In this document: positions 15,831-22,650 of the stretch, one piece after another
Position numbering within the stretch: position 1 is the first letter of the stretch
Layout of the letters: the number at the start of each line of letters is the position of its first letter
NCBI GenBank assembly: GCA_002327985.1
Contig: DCVM01000145.1
Span: 1-32,509, forward strand
Direction: 5' to 3'
Source of the DNA: Syntrophaceae bacterium UBA2188
Lineage (GTDB): Bacteria; Desulfobacterota; BSN033; UBA1163
DNA: 32,509 nt
The notes under the pieces: generated by a model
What the model was told of the DNA's origin: nothing
The model's input: the letters and a program-made list of their open reading frames with translations, nothing else
The model's database searches: none
Position numbers and translations under genes: made by a program

Positions 15831-15943
15831 AAAAAGCCATGAAAACCTTTCCCATTCCCTGCGGGAAAAAACCTTTCCTGACCTATTTCAGTGATGAGTT
15901 CGGAGGTTAAAATCAAAAACTCAAAACACCTTCATGGTATTTT
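15831..15943 (-). terminator. Long paired structure downstream of cooT, possibly a bidirectional terminator
   Basis: On the minus strand CCATGAA (15931-15937) pairs with TTCATGG (15837-15843), followed by CTTTTTAA. In the plus direction the same arms are followed by TATTTTTAG. The 87-base interior has direct copies of AAAACCTTTCC (from about 15843 and 15868) and a CCC/GGG hairpin. The arms C-C-A-T-G-A-A-G-G-T-G and T-G-G-C-T-T-T-T-T echo the leader elements, but no promoter lies in front. Confidence 0.35.
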
Positions 15944-15957
15944 TAGAAAGCCTGGAT

Positions 15958-16146
15958 TTAAGATTCTTCCAAAACAATCCGGTGGTCGATCAAGTTCATC
16001 TCTTTAATTCGAGCCTTGATCCGTTTTTGTTCTCCAAAGATATTTTGAAGGTAGAGTTCATCCTTTTCAGGCCGGAGAATGGAGATGTCTTCCAAAAGGA
16101 GTTCTTCCTTTCCTTCTTTGACTAAATAGGCATTGGCCTCACACAT
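15958..16146 (-). CDS. cooT: CooT family nickel-binding protein
   Basis: The 62-residue protein starts M-C-E-A-N-A-Y-L and has the CooT pattern: L-L-L-E-D-I-S-I-L-R-P, then L-Q-N-I-F-G-E-Q-K-R-I-K-A-R-I-K-E-M-N-L-I-D-H-R-I-V-L. In CooT, Cys2 is the nickel ligand of a homodimer linked to maturation of nickel enzymes such as CO dehydrogenase; Cys2 is present here. GGAGG lies 6 bases before the ATG. The gene follows DUF3842 by 11 bases and converges on the cbiMQO nickel/cobalt operon, supporting a role in intracellular nickel handling. No nickel enzyme is in this window. Confidence 0.85.
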   Translation of the reverse strand: MCEANAYLVKEGKEELLLEDISILRPEKDELYLQNIFGEQKRIKARIKEMNLIDHRIVLEES

Positions 16147-16157
16147 GGTTTCCTCCG

Positions 16158-16586
16158 TTATTCACGAATCATTTCCTGGATTCGTTTGATCAGTTGATCG
16201 ATCAGATGCGGAAAGGGCTCTTTGGTGACTCCGATGACGTCTACCTCAGGGATTTTTAGAGGTAGGAGGCATTTCAGGGCAGGGGATGAAGCGATGGCTT
16301 CTGCCATGCGAGGGGTGAGTTCCCCCATCATCGAGTTGGCCATTACAATTCCCATTGTCCCTACAACGATATCGACTGCCTTTACCGTTTGAACAATGGC
16401 ATTCTCTCCCGAGGCACCCTTATTGGCGCCGCCCTTTAACATGGCTCCTGTTGCCATGGCATTGGTTCCTAAACCAATAATCTCCACCTCTTCAGCAAGC
16501 GTCTCCCTGAGACGTTTGATGATGGCGCTTCCAATCCCACCGCCTTGGCCGTCGATCACACCAATAGACTTTTTTCTTTTTTCCAT
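16158..16586 (-). CDS. DUF3842 family protein
   Basis: The 142-residue product starts MEKRKKSIGVIDGQGGGIGSAIIKRL, the DUF3842 opening, whose Gly-rich loop resembles a nucleotide-binding Rossmann turn. Further conserved blocks are I-G-L-G-T-N-A-M-A-T-G-A-M-L-K-G-G-A, G-A-S-G-E-N-A-I-V and V-G-T-M-G-I-V-M-A-N-S-M-M-G-E-L-T-P. The function is unknown. The start at 16586 follows GGAGAGGG; an upstream in-frame ATG at 16643 lies inside the leader element and is less likely. The 11-base gap to cooT and position opposite cbiMQO suggest a nickel or cobalt role, which is inference. Confidence 0.8.
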   Translation of the reverse strand: MEKRKKSIGVIDGQGGGIGSAIIKRLRETLAEEVEIIGLGTNAMATGAMLKGGANKGASGENAIVQTVKAVDIVVGTMGIVMANSMMGELTPRMAEAIASSPALKCLLPLKIPEVDVIGVTKEPFPHLIDQLIKRIQEMIRE

Positions 16587-16602
16587 CCCTCTCCGCAATA
16601 AT

Positions 16603-16656
16603 AAAAAAAGCCACTTTTGGCTCCCCATTTCGGATCGGAGCATCACCTTCGTGGCT
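16603..16656 (-). ncRNA. Structured 5'-leader element, copy 3, upstream of DUF3842-cooT
   Basis: Read on the minus strand the element starts AGCCACGAAGG (16646-16656) and ends GTGGC (16610-16614) plus seven T (16603-16609). GCTCC/GGGAGC forms an inner hairpin and AGCCAC/GTGGCT an outer stem. A competing terminator hairpin AGCCA-AAAG-TGGCT runs directly into the T tract. The U run ends only 9 bases before the ribosome site, so the structure must be conditional for the gene to be expressed. Confidence 0.55.
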
Positions 16657-16662
16657 AATACT

Positions 16663-16691
16663 ATTTAAACAGCAACGGCTTGTTTTGTCAA
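16663..16691 (-). promoter_or_regulatory. Sigma-70 promoter of DUF3842-cooT
   Basis: On the minus strand TTGACA (16686-16691) and TTAAAT (16663-16668) are 17 bases apart. Initiation 7 bases past the -10 box falls exactly on base 16656, the first A of the leader element. Confidence 0.7.
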
Positions 16692-16748
16692 TAGTTAAGA
16701 AATTTCTTGAAAGAAGTCAGAAATTTCTGATTACTCTGATTCTATAAG

Positions 16749-16819
16749 GATTACACAGATTAGAAAAGAATTAAAAACAAAAAAAATTCATGCCACCATC
16801 TTTTGAAATCTGTGTAATC
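16749..16819. repeat. 13-bp perfect inverted repeat, MITE-like
   Basis: GATTACACAGATT (16749-16761) and AATCTGTGTAATC (16807-16819) are exact inverted copies around 45 A-rich bases. Nearby palindromes AAGAAATTTCTT and TCAGAAATTTCTGA add structure. Sequences of the GGATTACACAGATT type are, from memory, frequent intergenic repeats in some anaerobe genomes. Confidence 0.5.
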
Positions 16820-16860
16820 AGGGGAGTGTAAAGCAGTTTTTCAGAGTTCTCTTTAATTTT

Positions 16861-18015
16861 TTAAGGTGCGAAATATTTTTTTATGGAAAGGCTAAGGGTT
16901 TTAGCTATTTTTTCCTGAAAGTCTTTACGATTGAGCAAACTTTCATCTTCCTTATTGGTGATGAAAGCCATTTCCACCAGCACGGAAGGGATGTCAGGGG
17001 CTTTTAAAACAATGAAATTGGCCTGCCGATAGGAAGGGTATTTTAAAAGGTTCACCGTCTTCATCTCTCCGAGCAGGGTTTCAGCAAAACGAAAACTCTC
17101 TTTCATCGAATTGTTTTGCATGAGATCCAAAAGAATTTGATTCAGATGAGGATCTTTAGCAAAAGCGGCAGGTCTTAAGAAAGCCCCTCCTAAGATGTTC
17201 GATGTATTTTCTTTGTCAGCTAAAATCTTGGCGGCTTCATCTGTGGCTCCAGAAAGGGAAAGGCAGTAAACAGAGGAACCTCGGGCCTGTGGATTAAAAC
17301 TTCCATCGGCATGGAGGCTCATAAAGAGATCCGCGCCATACTCTCTGGCTATCTTAATTCTTTCTTCCAGGGGAATGAAATAATCCCCCCTTCGGGTGAG
17401 AAAGGCCTGAATCTCCTTATTTTGATTGAGGAGATGAACCAGCTTCTCCCCTACCTTTAATACGATATCCTTCTCCATTGTCTTTTTGGGGCCAATGGCT
17501 CCAGGATCTTCCCCACCATGGCCGGGGTCAATCACCACAATCTTTGTGCCCTTGGGTTTAATTTCTTTTTGTTTTAGTCTCTCCTCTTTTTCCTTTTTTT
17601 CCTGAACGACGTCAATTAGGTCAATCACAAGGCGATGGGATTTGTCTTGGTAAGGCTTCAGTGTGAAGGCATTGATGTCCAAGGCCTTTTTTTGATGAAG
17701 AACCAATTTCACCCTGTCTTTTCCGAGTTCGATCAGGCTAATTTTAGTAATAAACGGGTCCTTGACCTCCATTTCCTTTTTGGCCGTATGGAGAGTTACT
17801 CCTTTCAACTCCAGATGGAATTGGGGAGGTTTTTCTTGCGAAAAAGTTTCATATTGAATGGGGTCAGTGAGGTCGATCACAATTCGGGTGTGGTCTGGGG
17901 CAGACCATAATCTTACATCCGTAATCTTGGCCCCGAAAGCAGCAAGGGGTTGTAACCCAGAGAGAAATATTCCGAGAAAAAATAGGGAAGTGATTTTTAT
18001 AAATTCAATTCTCAT
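16861..18015 (-). CDS. N-acetylmuramoyl-L-alanine amidase with AMIN domain
   Basis: The 384-residue protein has a Sec signal peptide (1-29), an AMIN domain at about 30-135 (I-T-D-V-R-L-W-S-A-P-D-H-T-R-I-V-I-D-L, a targeting module in cell-division amidases), a Lys/Glu-rich linker (138-155) and an Amidase_3 domain from 157 to the end. Zinc ligands and catalytic residues are all present: His166 in D-P-G-H-G-G, Glu181 in M-E-K-D, His235 in S-L-H-A-D, and Glu348 in V-L-V-E-M-A-F-I-T-N. It cleaves the peptide stem from peptidoglycan, as AmiB/AmiC do in daughter-cell separation. It is unrelated to its metal-enzyme neighbours. No regulatory alpha-helix insertion was identified with certainty. Confidence 0.92.
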   Translation of the reverse strand: MRIEFIKITSLFFLGIFLSGLQPLAAFGAKITDVRLWSAPDHTRIVIDLTDPIQYETFSQEKPPQFHLELKGVTLHTAKKEMEVKDPFITKISLIELGKDRVKLVLHQKKALDINAFTLKPYQDKSHRLVIDLIDVVQEKKEKEERLKQKEIKPKGTKIVVIDPGHGGEDPGAIGPKKTMEKDIVLKVGEKLVHLLNQNKEIQAFLTRRGDYFIPLEERIKIAREYGADLFMSLHADGSFNPQARGSSVYCLSLSGATDEAAKILADKENTSNILGGAFLRPAAFAKDPHLNQILLDLMQNNSMKESFRFAETLLGEMKTVNLLKYPSYRQANFIVLKAPDIPSVLVEMAFITNKEDESLLNRKDFQEKIAKTLSLSIKKYFAP

Positions 18016-18120
18016 TTTTGGTTAGCGATATCACACTCAATAAAATATGTCAAACGGTATCTCGTGCCTGCACGTCCCAGTGCATTTCGGCAAACAGGCT
18101 TGTCCGTATCCGTAATGTGA

Positions 18121-18160
18121 TGGTCTTGTAGTCCTGTAGTCTGGTAGTCTGGTAGTTCTC
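18121..18160. repeat. Degenerate octamer tandem repeat
   Basis: Five consecutive 8-base units: TGGTCTTG, TAGTCCTG, TAGTCTGG, TAGTCTGG, TAGTTCTC. They lie between the amidase and molybdoenzyme genes. The origin is probably slippage. Confidence 0.6.
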
Positions 18161-18201
18161 TTCCCTTAACGGATTGATTCTGCAACGACATGACTATTTG
18201 A

Positions 18202-20295
18202 CTAAAAGCCCTTGGCTTTGTAAATCCGACAGGGCACAGCTCTCAGCGGGGTAGACCCAATCATCCGATCATAAGGGGAATCATGGTCTGTGAGAATATT
18301 GAGGTTTGATTCTTTCCAACCAGAAAGGTCGAGGTCTTTCCGTTCAGGGAACCACCAGCCAAAGCTGAGAATGATAATCCTTGGATCGATCTCTGAGTCC
18401 AGTTTTGCCTTCTGTTGAATGGCTCCCCGCTTTGTCTCAATAGAGACCCAATCCCCGTTCTCAATCCCAAATGGAGAAGCGGTCTCAGGATGAATCAGCA
18501 CGATTGGGTCGGAGGAAAGTTTTCGAAGCGATGGGACGTTTCGGTAAGAGGAATGAAAATAAAAAGGGTCTTTGGCAGAGGTAAAGATCAAAGGGTATTC
18601 TTTATAAAGTTCGGGAGTGCTGTAAGGGGATTCGGGTAATTCTCGATAGGTCGGTAATGGGTCATCTCCCCATTCCTTGAGCTGTTGAGAATAAATTTCC
18701 ACCTTTTTAGAGGGGGTGTTAAAGCCCTTCTTTTCATAACTTTTATATTCCCATTTCCCTTTCAAGATACCGATGTTTTTGAAATCGTCATAAGTTATCC
18801 TAGCGGGTTTAAGGATTTCGTCAAGACACTCTCCCATATCCTTCCAGAAGTATTGGGCTAGGCCGAGACGTTTTCCTAATTCGTTTAAGATTTTTGAATC
18901 GGACCAGCATTCGCCCTGTGGTTCAATAATCTTCGGTCGGGCGAGAATGAACCCATGGGGGAGTCCATAATGTCCGATATCATCAAATTCAAAGTGAGTG
19001 GCCGCGGGCAGAAGGATATCTGCCAACTGGGCTGTGGGGGTAAGAAATATTTCGGAGACAGCGAGGAATTCGAGCTGTTTTATTGCATGAAAAGTCTCCG
19101 TGGCATTGGCATAACTGAGGAGGGGATTCCCTCCTTGGAGGTACATCATTCGAATGGGGTAAGGTTTTCCGCTAAGGATGGCCTTCACGATCAATGGGGA
19201 GGGCACAAAACCCATTTGGGTTGCCAAACGAAATTCAGGACTTAGAATCTTCTGTTTTTTATCGGGAAATGTCTTGCTCTGAACCAATTCTCCTGGTCGC
19301 AGGATAGGTGGACCCGGCCGATTGACATTCCCCCCTGGCTGCTCCAAGTTTCCAGTAAGTGCCATAAGGGTCAACAAGGCTCTTGCGCATTGAACACTAT
19401 TGAGGTTATGTTCCAACGCATTTCCCCACTGGATGCAGGCTGGTCTTGTCTGAGAAAAAAGATGGGCGGCTTGAACCATCTGCTCTTTCGGAATCCAGGT
19501 AATCTCTGAAATTCTATCAATAGGGTATTGTCGGAGATGGTCTATCAACTCTGGAAAACCCTGGGTCCAATTTTCTACGAAAGTCTTATCGTAAAGACCT
19601 TCATCCACCATCACCCTTAACATCCCCAGCGCTAAAGCCAAATCTGTTCCAGGCCTTGGTCGAAGCCAGAGATCAGCCTTAGAGGCCATGCCCGTTCTTC
19701 TCGGATCGATGACAATCAATTTAGCCCCTTGATCAATGGCCCCTTTCAGATGGGAGCCGAGAATCCCTTCTTCATTGGTCTGGAAGAGGTTACTCCCCCA
19801 GACGACCACACAAGCAGGAGGGCCACTATAATCCGGGATCGGAAAAAAACCACAGGTGAGGTTGGATGCCGTTTCCCTTGGCATGTGGCAGATATTTCCG
19901 GGCGTAGAAATATTGGGGATGTTTAAGACATTAGCCAAACGAATCATCAAGAGTAGTTCCAAGCCTTTTGGCGTTCCTTGGGCAAAAGAAATAGCTTTCT
20001 GCCCATCTCGTTCAATCGTCTCTTTGATTTTTCCGGCAATGACATCCAATGCCTCATCCCATGAGATGCGTTTCCATTTTCCTTCTCCCTTCTCCCCCAT
20101 CCTTTTCATAGGATAAAGGAGACGGTCAGGGTGGTGAAGTCTCTCTATTTGAGCAAGTCCTTTTGCACAGATGAATCCTTTACTGATCGGAGAATCAGGG
20201 TCTCCCACGATTTTCGTTATTTTTCCGTTTTCCACATGGGCTAAAATTCCACATCCTCCGTGATCCATCCTGGCACAATGAGTTTTTATAATCAT
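18202..20295 (-). CDS. Molybdopterin oxidoreductase, DMSO reductase family, with altered Fe-S motif
   Basis: The 697-residue protein has the full domain order of bis-MGD enzymes: a 4Fe-4S N-terminal region, the molybdopterin domain (R-I-S-W-D-E-A-L at 77-84; V-W-G-S-N; V-I-D-P-R-R-T; P-G-T-D-L-A-L-A-L), and the C-terminal dinucleotide-binding domain (T-P-T-A-Q-L-A-D-I-L-L-P; H-P-E-T-A-S-P-F-G-I-E-N-G-D-W-V). The likely metal ligand is Cys136 in G-N-I-C-H-M-P-R. The cluster motif is C7-x3-D11-x3-C15-x27-C43: the second cysteine is Asp. Several blocks resemble acetylene hydratase and relatives, but the substrate is unknown. No Tat signal is seen, so it is probably cytoplasmic. It lies 47 bases after the octaheme cytochrome gene, likely one operon. 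Confidence 0.85.
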   Translation of the reverse strand: MIIKTHCARMDHGGCGILAHVENGKITKIVGDPDSPISKGFICAKGLAQIERLHHPDRLLYPMKRMGEKGEGKWKRISWDEALDVIAGKIKETIERDGQKAISFAQGTPKGLELLLMIRLANVLNIPNISTPGNICHMPRETASNLTCGFFPIPDYSGPPACVVVWGSNLFQTNEEGILGSHLKGAIDQGAKLIVIDPRRTGMASKADLWLRPRPGTDLALALGMLRVMVDEGLYDKTFVENWTQGFPELIDHLRQYPIDRISEITWIPKEQMVQAAHLFSQTRPACIQWGNALEHNLNSVQCARALLTLMALTGNLEQPGGNVNRPGPPILRPGELVQSKTFPDKKQKILSPEFRLATQMGFVPSPLIVKAILSGKPYPIRMMYLQGGNPLLSYANATETFHAIKQLEFLAVSEIFLTPTAQLADILLPAATHFEFDDIGHYGLPHGFILARPKIIEPQGECWSDSKILNELGKRLGLAQYFWKDMGECLDEILKPARITYDDFKNIGILKGKWEYKSYEKKGFNTPSKKVEIYSQQLKEWGDDPLPTYRELPESPYSTPELYKEYPLIFTSAKDPFYFHSSYRNVPSLRKLSSDPIVLIHPETASPFGIENGDWVSIETKRGAIQQKAKLDSEIDPRIIILSFGWWFPERKDLDLSGWKESNLNILTDHDSPYDRMIGSTPLRAVPCRIYKAKGF

Positions 20296-20342
20296 GCTGA
20301 GCTCTTTATTTCACAAGATTTCTTGATATCTCACCGGATCTT

Positions 20343-21860
20343 TTACTTTTTTCCCTTTTTTCCCGGCAGGGTTTGAAGTTTGAATTCAAGCCAATCCAAC
20401 ATTTCTTGAATATTCTTGCTCAAGTACCAGCGGCCATTGGCAAAGACGCCATAATCCGCACCGGCCATAGCTGAGGCAAAGCGGGTGGAGTTTGCATAGA
20501 AGAGCCATTGTTCCACCCATTTTTTCTCAATCGCTTCATTAAAGATGCTGTCCTTCTGGGCAAGGCCGTTTGCGGCGCCTTTTTCCCAGGCCGTAAGAAG
20601 AATCTTGGTAGCTGTCAAGGTCATCTCATTCGTGGTTTTCAAAGTATTTTCGAAACGTGCCCAATGACCCTCTACCCACCCTTGACCGTGACAGGAGAGA
20701 CAGATCTTCTGCATGGCCATTTTTCTTTTCTCCTGTTCCTTGGAATCAATGAGATATTGCATCACTGGCTCACCTGTGAGTTCGGTGGGCAATGGCAAGC
20801 CCCCCTTATTTTTAATGATCGACGTATCCGGGGATTTTGGATGGGGATGGGAATAAATCAGACCCATCAGGCGCCAAGGAATTCGGTCTCCCATCTGATG
20901 AGTTCTTTCAGCGATGACCTCGCCGTTTTCATTGACGAGGAGACTGACATGACAAGTGGCGCATGTCGGAGCAGTAAAATCATTCCCCACTTTCCAGGGA
21001 ACAGGATCGAAATTCCAAGCTTTGCCTAAGCTGGAAGCGATATTTCCGTGTTTGCTGACTTCATAGACTGGATATCCTGGGACATCAGGTCCCTTGTGGC
21101 ATTCAGAGCAGGTATAGGGTTTTCTTGCCATTTCGATGGAGATCTGGTGACGGGTATGACAGGCCGTGCAGGAACCTTTGCTCCCATCCGGGTTGAGTCT
21201 CCCCACGCCCTGATTGGGCCAGCCTGAAAGGATGGGAAATTCCATCTCGCCCATAGAGGTCTTCCTCGATCTTTTCCCCTTGACCTTCACTTCGCTACCA
21301 TGGCAATAGAGGCAGGAGTCTAATTGTGTTTCAAGATCGGGAAATCTGAAGGTGATCTTCATCTTTTCAAATGATTTAATTCCATTGACTTCATCTGCCA
21401 AACTCCGATAGACCGGGTTGTTGTTCAAGTTTCCGTATGCATGGGACATGAGATTTTTCCCGTATTGCTGGACCTCGATGGGATGACACGTTGCGCAGTC
21501 AGAAGGTGTGACGACTATATGGACCTTGACCCCATGGTGTTCAAAGCTGTCCTTATGTTTTTCAGCATTCATGGTGTGACATTCAGCGCACCCCACCACG
21601 TTTTTCAAAAAAACGGAAGGCACTTTCTCATTAGAGACTCTTCTTTCAAGCTTCGGTCTTTTTAGTCCCTCCATGGGAGTGGTGTTCGCATGGCGACTCT
21701 TCTTCCATTCGGCCACAATCCCCGGGTGTAACTGAGAGTGGCATGAAAGGCAGGCCTCTGTGTTTTCACTCATGTTTTGTTGAGCCTGGGCATGGGTCAA
21801 TGGGGTGAACAGGACAATCAATATCCCGAAGCAAAAAATCCAACCTTCCCATCTCTTCAT
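20343..21860 (-). CDS. Octaheme c-type cytochrome, hydroxylamine oxidoreductase-like
   Basis: The 505-residue protein has a Sec signal (1-26) and eight C-x-x-C-H heme sites at 37-41, 91-95, 122-126, 183-187, 231-235, 251-255, 300-304 and 387-391. Number, spacing, and the motifs E-W-K-K-S-R-H-A, P-S-D-C-A-T-C-H-P and Y-E-V-S-K-H-G resemble the HAO/octaheme nitrite-reductase superfamily. The long C-terminal helical part without heme (392-505) is also typical. It is periplasmic. Whether it has the Tyr cross-link of true HAO, and whether it oxidises or reduces nitrogen compounds, cannot be decided here. GGAGG precedes the ATG. It is co-directional with the molybdoenzyme, but that lacks an export signal, so a direct electron path would need a membrane partner not seen here. 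Confidence 0.85.
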   Translation of the reverse strand: MKRWEGWIFCFGILIVLFTPLTHAQAQQNMSENTEACLSCHSQLHPGIVAEWKKSRHANTTPMEGLKRPKLERRVSNEKVPSVFLKNVVGCAECHTMNAEKHKDSFEHHGVKVHIVVTPSDCATCHPIEVQQYGKNLMSHAYGNLNNNPVYRSLADEVNGIKSFEKMKITFRFPDLETQLDSCLYCHGSEVKVKGKRSRKTSMGEMEFPILSGWPNQGVGRLNPDGSKGSCTACHTRHQISIEMARKPYTCSECHKGPDVPGYPVYEVSKHGNIASSLGKAWNFDPVPWKVGNDFTAPTCATCHVSLLVNENGEVIAERTHQMGDRIPWRLMGLIYSHPHPKSPDTSIIKNKGGLPLPTELTGEPVMQYLIDSKEQEKRKMAMQKICLSCHGQGWVEGHWARFENTLKTTNEMTLTATKILLTAWEKGAANGLAQKDSIFNEAIEKKWVEQWLFYANSTRFASAMAGADYGVFANGRWYLSKNIQEMLDWLEFKLQTLPGKKGKK

Positions 21861-21937
21861 TTTTCAGTCCTCCTTATTCCTTAAATTGGGGAAGAGCAAT
21901 TTTGACACGGATGGCACCTCGAACCTCATCGTCATTC

Positions 21938-21966
21938 TTGACAGAGATTTAAAAAACATATTAAAT
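21938..21966 (+). promoter_or_regulatory. Sigma-70 promoter of the mocA-yqeBC operon
   Basis: TTGACA (21938-21943) and TTAAAT (21961-21966) with a 17-base spacer, 28 bases before the mocA start. The hexamers are identical to those of the DUF3842-cooT promoter. The leader is too short for a riboswitch. Confidence 0.7.
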
Positions 21967-21993
21967 TTAACAGAGTTCAGTTGAAAAGGAAAG

Positions 21994-22650
21994 ATGCTAA
22001 ACATTTCTGCAATCCTTCTCGGAGCAGGTCAATCCAGAAGAATGGGGATGGATAAATTATCACTTCCTTTGGGAAGGAAGACTATTTTGGAGCGTTGTGT
22101 CAAGGCTCTTTTACGATCGAACGTTGACGAGTTGGTAATTGTCCTGAGCGATCGAAACAAGGAGATAAAAAATCTATTCCAGGGGAAAAAAGTAAAAATA
22201 GTCATGAATCCGCATCCCGAAAAGGGGATGAGCAGTTCCATACGGAGAGGTCTCCAGGCCATCCATCCTCGATGCCAAGGAATTCTTATTGCCCTGGGTG
22301 ATCAACCCTTTCTCAAAACGAGGACCATCAATGCCTTGATCCGTGCCTTTGCCCAGGGGAAAGGAGGGATCCTCGTGCCCTCTTTCAGAGGAAGGTGGGG
22401 ACACCCGGTTATTTTTGGCAGAAAATATGAAAAGGAGCTATTGCGTTTGAAAGGGGATGTGGGAGGGCGAACCCTCGTTAAGAGACACCCAGAAAAGGTA
22501 CAAGTGATAGATGTCAAATCAGAAGGGATTGTAAAGGATATTGATACATGGCAAGATTATATTAGGAGTGAAGAAATAAGAGTAAGGCATGAAGAATGGA
22601 GCAAAAGGGAAAGGAAAAACCCAGATGAAATCGGAAAAAAAATTGTCTGA
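21994..22650 (+). CDS. mocA: MocA-type molybdenum cofactor cytidylyltransferase
   Basis: The 218-residue protein has the nucleotidyltransferase opening I-L-L-G-A-G-Q-S-R-R-M-G-M-D-K-L (7-22), the G-D-Q-P metal-binding motif at 102-105, G-M-S-S-S-I-R-R-G-L (78-87) and R-G-R-W-G-H-P-V-I-F-G near 127-137. This pattern is that of MocA, which joins CMP to molybdopterin to make MCD for xanthine-dehydrogenase-type enzymes, rather than MobA. This fits the Mo hydroxylase at 26191-30612. The last 25 residues are charged and overlap the start of yqeB by 26 bases. A GAAAAGGAAAG site precedes the ATG. Confidence 0.85.
   Translation: MLNISAILLGAGQSRRMGMDKLSLPLGRKTILERCVKALLRSNVDELVIVLSDRNKEIKNLFQGKKVKIVMNPHPEKGMSSSIRRGLQAIHPRCQGILIALGDQPFLKTRTINALIRAFAQGKGGILVPSFRGRWGHPVIFGRKYEKELLRLKGDVGGRTLVKRHPEKVQVIDVKSEGIVKDIDTWQDYIRSEEIRVRHEEWSKRERKNPDEIGKKIV

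Larger units (their letters stand above)
15620..15957. other. Convergent intergenic region between cbiO and cooT
   Basis: No gene is supported here; the open frames are short and lack ribosome sites. The stretch contains a 9-bp inverted repeat at 15662-15709 and a larger paired structure at 15837-15937, either of which could end the two converging transcripts. Confidence 0.55.

Noticed and set aside
16587..16646. Leader peptide or N-terminal extension of DUF3842 (M-M-L-R-S-E-M-G-S-Q-K-W-L-F...)
   Set aside because: The frame exists because GTGGCTTTTTTT reads as Trp-Leu-Phe in the leader element. It is not part of the DUF3842 family, and the ATG at 16586 has its own ribosome site.
20343..21860. 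Firm call of hydroxylamine oxidoreductase activity
   Set aside because: Eight hemes and motif spacing show the superfamily only; the cross-linked Tyr and direction of catalysis cannot be judged here.
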